Below are positions 35,901-47,958 of a stretch of DNA of 64,000 nucleotides, piece after piece; the stretch's first letter is position 1; each line of letters opens with the position of its first letter. A program made the position numbers and the translations under genes. This stretch comes from Otis tarda (taxonomy: Eukaryota > Chordata > Aves > Otidiformes > Otididae). Where the stretch lies: assembly GCA_026413225.1 (NCBI GenBank), contig CM048552.1:191800053-191864052 (forward strand), read 5' to 3'. The notes beneath the pieces were generated by a model. The model ran no database searches. It had not been told where the DNA came from and worked only from the letters and a program-made list of their open reading frames with translations.

Positions 35901-38900
35901 ATTTTTATTACTCACCATCTTCTGTCAACCCAAACTGGGTAGTGATTGAACATAATATTTTCCAGCCTAGTAACACCAAAAGCATTATTTTAGGTAACCA
36001 GAATATCAAGATCCTAATTTCCTGGTTTTACTAATGTACCCCACTACAGTCAGTTATGAAGGACCACATGGACTCTTGATTGTAACCCTGTCTGAATTCA
36101 ATTAAATGAACTGTGGCTAAATAAGCAATGAATTTGGCTCAATCTCTATCAGAGGTCATAAGAAAATGTCTAAGGAAATGGAATATTTCTCCTCCTAAAG
36201 GTATCACTCTTTTGTGTTTGGCAAATGCCAGTATTTTCTAACCGCTGCACGCATCCCTGATGACATCTGCCATACCAGCAGAGTAAAAGCCAACACAGGT
36301 CCACTTTGTGAACCAGTCTCAGTGACAATTTCTCTCTGAACAGCATCTCAGTCCTTCAGTAAGTCATCACACAGCACTCCTACACTTCCTGAACGCCTCA
36401 TAAAAATTGTCCTCAAATCCTTCTTTAAAAATGTATTAACTTGTAAGCAACTTTATGAAAGAAGCAACTTTACAAATTTTTGAAAGTTCCAAAAAGTTTG
36501 GAAGTCTCAAACATAGTATCCCATACAAATTGCAAGTTACTGAAAAACTACAATGAAAATTATTATTTTTCTTTTCCCTTTGTCTACCTCCCCCCTTTTT
36601 TGTCTACTGGTGTGCATGTCAGGCTGACTGAAACCTAAACTGTCCTTGCTTTGGAAACAGAGTGGCCTTGTCCGCTCTGCCTACTGGAAATAACCCCTGA
36701 CCTGAGCAATCCCCCACAGCTTGCACAGAAATGTGCTACTGTGCAGGCCAGAACTCTGCCAGAACTGGGTTAAAAATTAAACAGCACTTTAGTTCACGCT
36801 TTGTTTAGCTCACTAGTATAGAAATAGTCCAAGGAAATATGGCAGACTCATAAGCATCAAATACAGATCCTGAAAACCCAGGTTTTCAGGTGAGGTGCGT
36901 GAAGCCCACAGCCCCTGCTTCCCTTTGGAACGTGCCCAAGGATCTATGTTTTGCCTCTGGAAACATCTAGGAATAGCTCAGTCCTGACCTGACAAGAGGC
37001 CTGTCTGTTCCCATTCTCTGTAAGACTCTTTGAATTCAAACCTGCTGACTCCCCAGATAATGACCTAACGCCTTGGCTAGTCAACATGGCACAGAGGAGC
37101 TTGCATGCCCTCCTGGTCAACATGTTCTGCTTTACAAGACACAGTCAATTTATTTGTTGCACCACAGACAAAGCAGGGAAGTGAATATGACCTTAGAGTA
37201 AGTGGTTAGATATCCACCCATGTGAGAAGACATCTCCAACTAACCAGCAGCTCTAATTAATATTTAACTAGTTCATATTACAGCTCTATTCACTGTATAT
37301 AACCTAAAAGGTATCTGGGGAAAAAAAAAAAAAAAGAAGAAAGTTCAATAATACTAAACAGGAAAAGGATTTAAGGCCGTGAATCCCAAATAAAGAGATC
37401 TTTTCTGAGAGAGAAAGAAAAAAAAAAAAAAAAAGATGTACAGAGTTTGACTACAGCATGCAGTATCAGAACAGACATCAACATCAGTTCTTCAACTGAA
37501 ACCAGGAGCACATCTTTGAAGAAATCTCCCTCCTTACCACACTTTGGGTCACATCACAGAGTGGTCTCAGGATGCATAACCTCAGTTCCTTTGGGGTGCA
37601 ATTAATCTAGAAATGGGCTTTGGGAATGCACATAGTGTGGACACCAGGCCCTCAACACCAATTATTTTTATTCTACAGGCTTGCTTCACCAGAAGTGCAC
37701 TTGTTAATCTAGACAGAGAAGCGTGGAGTGAATCTGGTGGTAATTAGCTCACAAACCTCTACATTACAGTGCTTTACTGCACAGTCTCTGAGAGAGACAA
37801 CATTGTGGATCTTTCTCAACTAAAGACCCCTAGGTATTGCATAGAGAACTTTGGTTTTTACACTGGATTTCACAGGTTCTAATGGGCAGAAGAGTTGGGT
37901 GCAATAATTTTCATCATAATGATGTCAAAGTCCCTTCTGCAGATTCAGTCTGTCTCTGCTTTTTATTTTTTTTCTGTAAAATGTTTATCCGAGTGTTAGT
38001 ATTCTTAACTTAATATGACAAGACTAACAATATGACAAGTTGCTGTTATGATTATTTATTGAGTGGCACACTAAAAGCAAAGAAACTTGTAAATTGAGAT
38101 TGTTTCCAGTCAGCTGTGATTAAAAGGCAGATTCCCGTGTGTGTCTATTCAGCCATCTACAAACTAAACAGAAATATGGGTAGCTGGAATACGACCCCTT
38201 ATAGCTCTTCATCTGACTTCATGCAAACTAGTAATGCTGTACTTGCAATAGTTAGTAACTGTTTCATATTCCATTCCTCCCATTTTGGATGCAATGGCTC
38301 ATGCATTTATTCACCTTTTAATTTACTTGTAATAATTAGGTTTCTGGAATAGCAGATTAAGCAAACATGAGACTCCTCTGCATCTTCATGAGTGCTGAGA
38401 ATAAAATGAAAGCCATTTTTGCCCATCCCTTATATGAAAATGGCAATGTACCACAATGGCTATCTCATCTGAACTAACAGCTACAATAATACTGTTTTTA
38501 AAACCCAAACAGTAAACTGTAGACAAGTAAAGAAATTACTAAATTGTAAGTTAAGAAATCAAAAGATAACGAAAGCAGAGATGGGAACCCCAAGAACTTA
38601 TTGTTGACTACTAGCATGAAAAAATCTGTTTTGTCACAAGGAAATGGGAAAATAGAAAGTAACTCTCATACAAGGTAATGTATTTCTCTTACTGTTTGGA
38701 AAAAAAATAATAGGTTAATAATTTAAATAATTTATATTATAACCTCAAACATTCATTTCTCCTTCAACTGATGTAAATTCAGATTATTGTGATTGATCTC
38801 CAGATCTGTACCAATGTAAAATTTGTGCAAGGGCAACACTATGATGCAGAATTAAAAGATTCTAATTTTTCATTTTAAAAAGTATTCTTTCAGCCTGATG

Positions 38901-39775
38901 TTCTCTTCAGAGGAACTCCTATTGCATAGTATTTACCTTCCCACATATATATTCTTACATTTCATACATATGCATTTATACATCTAAAACATGGAAAACA
39001 ACTATTAATAAATAAGACAGTCATTTTCCCTAAGTCCATTGAGAGTCTAGTTCACATATGTTTTGCACTTCGTCCCACCAAAGACAGCAGAAATTCTCCT
39101 AGTGACTTCAAAGACAGCAGCACCAAGCTCATCAAATCCTATCTGCAGATATTAAGGGTCGTCAAGATCAAAAGTAGTTTTCGGTCTGGTTCTTTAACAT
39201 GTCTCTGTAGGCTATTTTGTATTATGATTTTGTCAAACACATATTAACACAACCTCAGTCCTACCTTTTAAAGTTTCCATAATGAACTTCTTGAGATAGT
39301 AAATGTATTTGGCGTCATCTCTCTTGGTGCTACCAGAAACAAACCAGCTGTTCTCCACAATGAATATTTGGGGGTTGTTATATTCACTGCTTATCCAGTA
39401 AAGGAGCTGCCTCAGGCTTATTGATTCCAACTGCTGGAATTTCATGTGTGAGTCCAAGAGCTGGAAACTCAGGGTAGCTCCAAAAGAAAGAGAAAAAAAG
39501 TCTGCTGTTCCCTTGATATACTTCTTCTCAGCTTCACTGAATTCAGGCAACAGAGATGAGAGGTTGCTCCTCATGCTCTCTGGATAGTCACCATCAATAA
39601 ATATGGGCTTAGCAAACCAGCCGAGCACAAAATCAAGGGATTTTTGACATTCTTTTATGTTTTTTTCCATCATACGTTGAGGTTTTATCCAGTGGGAGCT
39701 AAGGGCAATGGATACTTTTCCTTTCTGAGTTGGACGAAAGTGGTCATTGTAGAGATGCCAGACTTTAGCATGGGC
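26590..39775 (-). CDS. KL: Klotho (KL), exons 2-5: most of KL1, all of KL2, TM and tail
   Basis: Alpha-Klotho is a single-pass membrane co-receptor for FGF23 with FGFR1c, controlling phosphate and vitamin D. Exons in transcript order: 39775-39265, 34916-34648, 32067-30951, 26927-26590; 2235 nt = 744 residues plus TAG, phases consistent. Content: C-terminal two thirds of glycosidase-like KL1, the linker, the receptor-binding arm (NVYVWDV), KL2, a transmembrane helix ([20 protein letters not shown]) and a short basic tail. Human KL is 1012 residues; the missing 268 or so (signal peptide, KL1 start) are in exon 1, beyond the window. Oddities: KL2 nucleophile position is Ala (ANG), KL1 motif is ENS, zinc-ligand Asp815 is Gly, and there is a 5-residue insertion in KL2. 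Convergent with STARD13, as in human. Confidence 0.97.
28468..28696 (+). mobile_element. CR1 LINE 3' fragment (subfamily B), plus orientation
   Basis: Reads GAGTGGTCAGGCACTGGAAC then CACCATCCCTGGAGGTGTTC, GACATGGTTTAGTGGACATG and ends GATTCTACGATTCTATGATT. Antisense to KL. The 5' edge is approximate. Confidence 0.93.
29060..30070 (+). mobile_element. Ancient, decayed CR1-type LINE (ORF2 end / 3' part), plus orientation
   Basis: Word-level similarity to amniote CR1 reverse-transcriptase sequence, in the right order: AGCTTAGCTTTATGAAATAT, CTTGTCAAACTAACTTCAC, ACTTAGAACTTCACAAGGCA (decayed from the segment encoding LDFSKAFD), then AGCCAAAAGGGCTAACGGG and AAGAGGTTATGTTATACC. Many indels; no open frame survives. 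Edges approximate. Recognised by eye, not by alignment. Confidence 0.6.
30951..32067 (-). CDS. KL: KL exon 4: receptor-binding arm and most of KL2
   Basis: Acceptor CTACCTAG before 32067; donor GTAAGG after 30951. Its 1117 nt are 372 codons plus G. It opens with [18 protein letters not shown], the equivalent of the human FGFR-contacting arm. The acid/base motif WITMNEP is intact, while the second motif reads YVMANGIDD, lacking a nucleophile (Ser872 in human). Zinc ligands Cys739 and Asp745 are present ([13 protein letters not shown]), but Asp815 is Gly ([13 protein letters not shown], codon 31207-31209). [14 protein letters not shown] has five more residues than human RNNFLLPYF. Confidence 0.97.
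32068..34647 (-). other. KL intron 3, nothing recognised
   Basis: About 2.6 kb, AT-rich, with a 17-T run at 33074-33090. No transposon or secondary gene recognised. The frame of exon 3 stays open into this intron for 55 codons (stop at 34482-34480). Confidence 0.8.
34648..34916 (-). CDS. KL: KL exon 3: end of KL1 and inter-domain linker
   Basis: Acceptor TTCTTCAG before 34916; donor GTGAGT after 34648. It completes Ala, then [20 protein letters not shown], ending WGVVDNYIQ in phase 0. This is the exon where mammals make an alternative transcript for secreted Klotho. The linker [15 protein letters not shown] is near-identical to human. Confidence 0.96.
34917..39264 (-). other. KL intron 2, nothing recognised beyond homopolymers
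   Basis: About 4.3 kb. Poly-A runs at 37321-37335 and 37418-37434, with purine-rich flanks. No gene or clear transposon seen. Confidence 0.75.
39265..39775 (-). CDS. KL: KL exon 2: KL1 glycosidase-like domain
   Basis: Acceptor TCAACAG before 39775; donor GTAGGA after 39265. Begins [20 protein letters not shown], includes [20 protein letters not shown] and [18 protein letters not shown], ends METLK plus a split Ala codon. The KL1 nucleophile Glu (human 414) is kept, but the ENG motif is ENS. The first Asp of KRDD is the equivalent of human zinc-ligand Asp426 and is conserved. Confidence 0.97.
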
Positions 39776-40529
39776 CTGTTGAAAAGAAAGATCGTAATTA
39801 CCGCACCTGAAATTCCATTTTAAGGAACACAATTAGACTCAAATACTGACATCCAGTGTCACATAGTAACCACATAAACACGGCATTTGAGAGCTCAGTC
39901 TTACTCATTCATCAGCAGTTTACGACTCCTAAATTAACTTTTCTTTAATGACATATTAATACCATATATCAACTAGAAATCACTAGCCTATCGGGGAAAA
40001 GCATGTCAGTTTTCCATGAGATCCTACTCCAGGCACTGGAACAACTTCTGGTTGTTAGCTAGACACCTTTATTAACTTTTATTATTGAGTTCAGACATAC
40101 TTCCAGTAGTTACAAAAATGAAAATGCATTTAACCAAACATGTTTCAAAGTATGTTTTCATTATAGGAATATCAGTTTACCTGTAGATTCACTGATTCAA
40201 AGAAGGAAGGTCTATTCTTAAGAACTGCCCAGATCTCTCAAACAATACAAGACAAAGAATTGAACTTATTCCTCATTGAATCAGAACACGCAGTATAGGC
40301 AAAACTACCAATCTGGATTTTTAAAAGTCTCTTGAAAAACAATTGGACCAATTTAAATTTCATCTCCTGAAAAATTATTCCAATAAGTCAATTTAATTTG
40401 TTTTATTAAAATTTGCTCTCTACCTCTAGCATCAGATTTCAACCGCTTGTCTTGGTATAATTTTATCTGTTACTATGAGGAGATCTTTTCTATCAAATTT
40501 CCTTCCCATGATCTTACAAAGTCAGTTGA

Positions 40530-41260
40530 AATAGTCTCTTGATGTTCCCTTCAAAAGCTAAATAGATTAAGCTCCTGGAGCCTTGCATTATCTTCAGGCA
40601 TAGCTTCAAGCCCTCTAACCATTCTCACCGCTCTCCTCCTCTGATTCTCTTCCAATTTGTCATCATCTGTCTTAAACTGCAGAAGGAGAATTGGACATAA
40701 TATGCCAGTGGTAGTCTTGCCAGCAGTAAAACCAGAGACAATTTAATATACTATTTCTTCTTATGTGGCCATATCATTACACTATGAGCATATGCTCATC
40801 TAAACCACCGGATCTCCAGAGCCCTTCACCATCTAAAATGCATTTTTCCTTTGCACCTACCTTATGAAAGAACTTTGACTGCTCTGTGAATCAACAATCC
40901 ATCTTTTTGTCATCTACACATTAGCAGAAATTGTAATGCTTTTTTCTAGGTCATTGATAAAAAGGTAAAAAAAAATATGAGATCTATTCTTTAGAATAGA
41001 GCCTGCCTAATAAATATTCCCAGTTTACATTTGCGTTTTGAGACTCATCAGTTGGTATTTGTTCACATATGCTATGATGACATGAACCTCCATTCTTGCC
41101 AGACAAAGTCACAGGTGTGATGAATATATATGACAGATTACCAATCAAAATGTCATACATTTAGCCCATATAGAAAGCCTCATAATTCCTTCCCATGCAG
41201 TTGGTATGTTGGCAAATTTTATCATTAATGTATTGATAGCTGCTCTTCAGAGTTGCCTTT
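40530..41260 (-). mobile_element. Ancient CR1/L3-type LINE remnant, minus orientation
   Basis: The plus strand reads like a reverse-complemented amniote CR1: CTCTTCCAATTTGTCATCAT (thought to be the usual region), GAATTGGACATAATATGCCA, then TTTTTGTCATCTACACATT, TAGGTCATTGATAAAAAGG and ACCAATCAAAATGTCATAC, in the order expected. No open frame. Judged by eye; edges approximate. Confidence 0.6.
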
Positions 41261-44200
41261 TCATGAAGCTTTGAACCACAATGATTTCCAGTTGCCAGCA
41301 CTACCAGGAACATTAACCAATTAAGATTATTAATCATTTTTGACACAGACACTGTTAACTACCCAGTAAAAATAATGAATTCTATCATTCTACTATTCTT
41401 GCAGAATTTTAATTCTCACTGCTGGGAGAAAAACAATTGGAAGTGAAGGAGAACCAAAGGTAAGATCAATAGTCAAGGCTCAGTTCAGATGTCCCCATAC
41501 AGAAACCTGCTGCCTTTTAGTCATCATGGGGTATATAAAACGTCTTGCAGACCTTGGCTCTAGAGGAAACTAGACCCATGCTCTTGTAGAGTGGTCACCA
41601 AAACCAAAAGAGAACAATCTTGGAAACTCTGAATCACAGTACACACCTATGTGCGTGTATCTGAATCAAGCTCTCGGTTGCTCTCATTTATAATACATCA
41701 ATAGCTCAAATAGATGTGATGCAGTCCTACCATCTGTCTGTATTAATACAATGGATTTTGATGCTAGTGAGAAACTAAATATAGTAACCACTTCAAAGTC
41801 ACATTTCAAAAATGGGAGCTGACCCAAGCACAGACTTAACTTTACTTCACGTTGAAGCTTCATTACACTGATGAATGAACAAAAGACTTTACGTGCTATA
41901 ACCGAAATGGTACACCTCAACACTTTAAGTATGATTTTTAAAATACCATTGGGAACACTTGCAACTCAAATTTGCACAGCCAAATTTTCCGTGCCGTATA
42001 TTCTTCCTCTGTTGGACCTGACTTATCTCCAGATTTCCTGTCTCAAAATGTTAAAACAGCACCATGCACACTCCCAAACGCACCATTTCATCTCTCTCAT
42101 CTGCACTTGCAAGTATGCTGCCCACCCATAGAGCATCTCGATAACTGTGGAGGACTTGTCCCATAATTCTCAGCCCTCCCTATTCCTATCAGTGGAGAGA
42201 GATCTTCCAGCAGTTTAGTAGCTTTGATTCTACCATGAAGAAAGAAGGAAGGGAATCCCACAGGTTATCCCTCTACACAGATACGGTGCTGTTTACTCCC
42301 TCGTTGCAATAAAAAATATGAAGTGTAGCAATGTGAGATGATCTCACTCAACTTTAAGCAAGTAATCTAGTCTGCCTCTATAGAAAATGAGAAGACTGTT
42401 GTCTAAGGTATGCAAGGTGAGCCACTCTTTGGGAGTCCAACTCTCTCCATTGATAACAGACAAAACCTGTTACTCAGTTTAGACAAGACATGTTCTACAG
42501 ACAGGTGATACAGACAGATGAAAGCAAGTGAGAAGCAATCCACTTAAATGTCTGCCCTCTGCAGTGTGCATGAAGTGTAATTATATTATTTCCATAAAAA
42601 AAACAACTAAACATAGAAAATAGTGCATCAAAGTCCCCAAGCTCTGTGGATATAGGCTAATGAAGTAGTCCAAAACCACAGAGAAATAGAAGTGGAAGAA
42701 GCCAGTGATAGAGCAGAGAGTACGGAAATCTGGGACAGAATTAATTTGTCTAAGATTAGATGTCTAATGCAGTTTTAGAGACTTCAGAGTATTCCAGTCT
42801 GAATTCCAGCCAGTTTCAGAAAGCTGTGAGTCTCCCATAAAACATAAGTCACATCTCTCAGCTCCACAGAGACACCTGGGATACTGCAGAATGTACCGAA
42901 TGAGAATTTGCAGCTACACCTGTCTTCAGACAAAGGAATCCCACTCCTAGGGTGGGATTCATTTTGAGCTGAAGAAGCCTTATATTTCGCTGTCCATGTG
43001 TGAGCTAGATGCACAAGCTCTCACTATAGGCAATGGAGATCTCAGGCTCCCCTCTGCTGCCTGAACACAGGCATCTAGCTGCCACTCCAGAACAATGCAG
43101 GTCTAGGTCACATCTGCCATTTCCATGCAGATGTCTTAAATAGCTTGGGAAGTCTCACATGGCACTACTTATACTGAGCTACAGGGATCCCACTCCAAGT
43201 CAATCTACTTGATGGAGTCTAGCGAGTGATTGCCCAGTAGAGTTGAGCAGCCATCGTCACACTCAGCAGGACTGCTACCTAGGTCCCTACCTAGGTAGGA
43301 TTTAATGTAGATACCTAGACCTTTTTGAGATGTCTTACCTGAATGAGGCCCAATGGGAGACCTTGGTCTTCTGAAGCAGGCAGAACATCCTAGGGTAGCT
43401 CAAATGACACTATACCTCTGCTGGGACAACTGAAACCTAGATGTCTGTTGCTTATAACTGGAGCTTAGCCTTCCAGATCATATGCAGAGAAAACAAGCAG
43501 AAACCAATCTACCATCAGTTCCTTTATATTTATCTGAAACCTGACCTCCTGGTCTCAGTGACTTATCTACTGGGACCTATTTTTAGTTCACAGCTGACTA
43601 GGATTAAGATCGCAGCAATCCACACTTCAGTTTACTGACACACAGCCTAGTGACTCCATGTCCCTGGTTTTGCAAGGTGCTGAAGGGTCGTACTTTGCTC
43701 CTTGTTAGCTCAGACAGGTGTGCAGTGCTGACAGATCACTTGGCTTGACTAGAAAACCTCGCTAAAAAAGGCTGATTACAAACTGGCTCTAGGAAGGGTT
43801 GTGCAGTCATCATGTGTTAAGAGCAGAACTAACTAAAAGCTTATGCACGGGTTTCCAGGCTGCTGAATTTGGGTAGTCTTGTCATTGCCACCTGCATTCA
43901 GAAAGTAGCACACATTGTTAGATACCAAACACTTGACTGACACCTTTTTGGGGCATACTACCCTATATTCTTGAATCCACTGAGACTTGAGCTATGCTGG
44001 TATTGCGAAAGCTGTGGATTAGGACAGGTACTCTCTCTGCCTACTTGTGTCCATTCTTCAGGAACAAACTGTCAGGAAAGCTTTTAAACAGCTTTTACCT
44101 TACCCTTAAAACACTTTCATCACTGAGAAAATAATTAAGTTTTATATCATAATGAAAATGAAAAAAAAAAGATGTACCTTGTCCTAGCTAAGCCCAGTTG

Positions 44201-46736
44201 TACGCCTGTACTTCACTCATGTTTCAGGCTCTGACACAGTCACATTTTCAAGTTGCTACATTCCTCTTCCCCTGACTTTCCAGCCAATATACCTGTTTGG
44301 ATCACGCTCTACCTATACTTAACTTGTGAAACTCTGATATTGGTCATGTTTGATCAGCCTTAAAGAGATCTCCATGTGAATCAAAGTCAGTAATGCCAAA
44401 ATCAAGCCTTGATGAAGTGTCAACCCATTTCCAGGGCACAAAAGCCCCCCGCAATGCCATAGTGTGGGCTAGTCCTACAAAGTCCAAATTCCTGCAGTGA
44501 TAGCAGAAATAGTTCAACATAGGCAAACAGGCTTCACAATCTGACACAGTCATGTCCTACTCTATTGCAGGACAGATCTACGTAGTCCAAGAATCATTAG
44601 GTGAAGTCAATTTAGTAATAAACAGATATTTTTTTTCCTGACTACTCCTCTAAATTCCTGACTAAGATCATGAAGACCTTCCTGAGTCTGGCACTGATAT
44701 GTATCATTCTGCAAGTACTCAGTACTTACATCTATCATTATGCACAACCTTCACAAGAGCAAATCAAGAATTGTAATTGGGAACATCATGATTCCACAAT
44801 TTGTGTTCATTCCTCTAGAACAAGTTGTCTCAATTTTAAGTTGTATGTCTTCTGAACCAATAATAATACCATTCATTTCACAAATAAACTGCACAAATAC
44901 CCTGCTCTCCACGCTCAGATGAACTATTCAGTATTAACTCTCTATTTGCATGTTAATGAAACTGAATAGGAAAGTGTTACTGAAACTCATTTAGCAATAC
45001 AGAGAAGAGTTAATTGAAAAAGATGTGCAAAGGCTTTTTTGATTACTAGAAACTGGACCAATGTGCCTCCAACAAAAACATCATTATTCAGTCCTACATC
45101 AAAAGCCCTTCTGAGATGGATACAGTTATTGGAATGACATGGGGAAGTCTAGTATATGATTAGTCAGAATGTGCCTTGTATCATGAAGGGGAAAAATATG
45201 ATGTGTTTTTTCCCCCATATCATCAAAAGCAAGCATTTTGATCAAAAGCTACAATAAAGGATGTCACATTTCATGTAATGTTTCACCCTTAGATCCAAAG
45301 TCAAGTATGTTTTGCTCACATAGTCTTTGGGCAAACGTTCTCTTGCACACGCAAATTACACTCTTAATACTGAGTAACAGATAACAGGCATTTAGAAATT
45401 GCTTAAGATTTTTCCCATATTTCAAAACTGGTAAGATAATATCTTCATGTATAAAGCACAAAACTTTGCTATAGATAGTATGTAGTCACGTAGTAATTTC
45501 ATTTTTCCTCTAGAATTCCTTCCTAAATATGTATTTTTCTAGTATTCTTTTTAGAGTCTGTTAGCTAACGCTACCACAGATGATAGATTCAATAAATTTG
45601 GTATTTTTGACCAATCTCAGCAATCTGGGACCAGAATTAGGCTTGTAAATGCCACACAGAACACCAAGTGAACATTTTTCAGTCTGTAACCACTTAATGT
45701 AAAATTTGCTCAAATTATAATTCAATTAGTATCAATAGTACAATTGATCACACACCTGAACTACAGTGTTTCGTTCCAGTTCCTTTCTCAGGAACAACTT
45801 TCTCAGGACTACTTAGTCACTGGTTTTCACACTGTGTTGGCCATTGTAACATGCTGATGCCTCATGAACATGAATGAATTTATGCCTGCCATACATAAGG
45901 CACGAAGCAGTATAATAAGAATTGTGAACAGAGATATTACAACATGCACAAAAAAAAAACCCCTAAACTAGGTACCTTAAGTTGGAGAGCAGTGTATTAA
46001 CTCCAGAACAATGCTTCTGCTATGATACTCACCTCTACAGAAAAAGCACCAAAGTTGGCATTAAATAGTTGTCTGAAGGCACAGCAGCTAGCTGAAACAC
46101 CATTTCTCCCCATCACAGGCAAAATAGTTTTGCTAGCACGAGAATAAAAACAAAAAGGTAACCTGAAAGCATGAAGCTAAGCCACTGGCATCAAGATGCA
46201 TTGCAGGCACTCCAAAAATATTTGCAGAAGAAAAAAACCAAAACACCTCCCCTCAAAGACAAGGAAGAAGATAAGAGTTATTTTCACACTTTGATTTTGA
46301 ATTTTATAGCAGATGAAAGTCTGGGAAGGCTTGTACTTTCACATACTGTATGCATAAGCACAAGTGAACATTATCACAGACAGATATGCAGCAGAGAGAC
46401 ACAAAGTGACCGCAATGTGACGGAAAGAAACCAAAAGCCCCTTGATCTCATTGTGTCAGATGACTGCTGTAGGAAACATCTCCTTTGAAGTGCAGAAAGC
46501 CTAGATGCTGTGGCACAAGCCCTGAGTTAAGCCTCTCTCAGAGTCACCCTGCCTTGAAAGGCTGCTTGCTTGGCAGGTCCCTGGTGGGGTGGCAGGCAGG
46601 GGGAGGGCAGCTGGGCTGAGCGATGGCTTTACGAACCCCACCATCACCATCAGAGGCTGTGCAAATACAGGCATACACCTTCAGGGGGAAACTTCTCTCC
46701 CCTAATTTTTGTCATCGCCTGCGCCTGAGCAGAGTT

Positions 46737-47113
46737 AGGGCTGTTCAGCCTGGAGAAGAGGAGGTTCCAAGGAGACCTTATAGCGGTCTTCCAGTACCTC
46801 AAGATGGGGAGATTCCGTTCAGGAGGGCCTGATGTGACAGGACTAGGGGTAACCGTTTCAAAATAAAGGGAGGTAGATTTAGATTAGATATTAGGAAAAA
46901 AATTTTACAATGAGGGTTGTAGAACACTGGAACAGGTTGCCCAGAGAGGTGGTGGAAGCACCATCCCTGGAAACGTTCAAGGCCAGGTTGGACGGGGGTC
47001 TGAGCAACCTGATCTGGTTGGAGATGTCCCTGCTCACTGCAGGGAGGTTGGACTAGATGACCTCTGAAGGTCCCTTCCAACTCTAACAATTCTATGATTC
47101 TATGATTCTATGA
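46737..47113 (+). mobile_element. CR1 LINE 3' fragment (subfamily A), plus orientation
   Basis: The longest young copy: starts GGGCTGTTCAGCCTGGAGAA, includes GGTAGATTTAGATTAGATAT and CAGGTTGCCCAGAGAGGTGG, and ends with three tandem ATTCTATG units. Antisense to KL. Confidence 0.95.
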
Positions 47114-47661
47114 ATTCACATCCACAGTAGAGGGGAAAGCTCCTAGGCCACAATCCACCCAAGTCATTTTTGATGCCCAGATGACAGTGAGATGAAAAGC
47201 GCCTGTTCCCCTCCACTCACCACACAAGCCGGCTGGCACGACCACTGGAGTCAACATCCTGTCCAAATAAACTAAAGCACCAAGAGACGAGTGGGCTGGG
47301 AAAGCAGTTTGAAGTCTCCCGAGACATAACAGTCTCTGAAAATACAGAGGTCATCTGGAAAATAATTAAGCGGCATTTGACTTTGAGAAGCAATGGGAGA
47401 CGAGATAAAAATAGCTTTATTTCTGACAACAAGTGCTTCTGAGACACTTGATGTGTTTAATCATTTTCCGTTACCTCTGACAGAAAAGATTAATTACGGA
47501 ACTGCACAAAAATAGTTCAAGGAATGTTGTGACCCATGTGAATATTAAAGATACGAGAGATTCTTAAACAGAGTACAAAAAGAAGATAAAAGAACAGAGC
47601 AGTTTCAGTGATTTAAAGCTGAGAGGCAATCTTGCAGTACTGAAGGCAGCTAAAATAGTCC

Positions 47662-47958
47662 TTGATTAAAGACTCGACTCCAGTTGGAATCTGGGACACA
47701 ATGCTCAGGCAGTATTTAGGGGAAGACCAAGATATAATAACTGCTATCAAAATTGGTTTGGGTGTGCTGGAGCTATATAAACATATAAAAGCTCCAGAGC
47801 TGAGACTGACCTGCAAAGTCCTCTACCAGAGCATGAACCTCTTTGAGGACAGGGCAGGCTCCAATCCTGTTGGCATAATCAAGTACATAAAATACCGACA
47901 GAAAAAAGATATAAGGGAAAGAAGATACGAAGAACCTAGTTGTAGTCCACAAAAGTAA
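47662..47958 (+). pseudogene. Unrecognised 98-residue open frame, possible retroviral gag remnant
   Basis: Open frame with protein-like composition: helical, with a basic C-terminal stretch IKYIKYRQKKDIRERRY. It starts at a TTG after an in-frame TAG, so no start codon is convincing. It lies about 2 kb upstream of, and on the same strand as, the decayed pol below, where a gag gene would be. No family match is claimed; it may be chance. Confidence 0.25.

Noticed and set aside
41161..41352. Minus-strand frame with a hydrophobic N-terminus
   Set aside because: Begins at GTG, overlaps the end of the ancient LINE at 40530-41260, and has no exon signals.
46171..46488. 105-codon plus-strand frame in KL intron 1
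   Set aside because: Low-complexity Lys/Gln-rich start, no recognisable domain, no splice or promoter context. Treated as chance.
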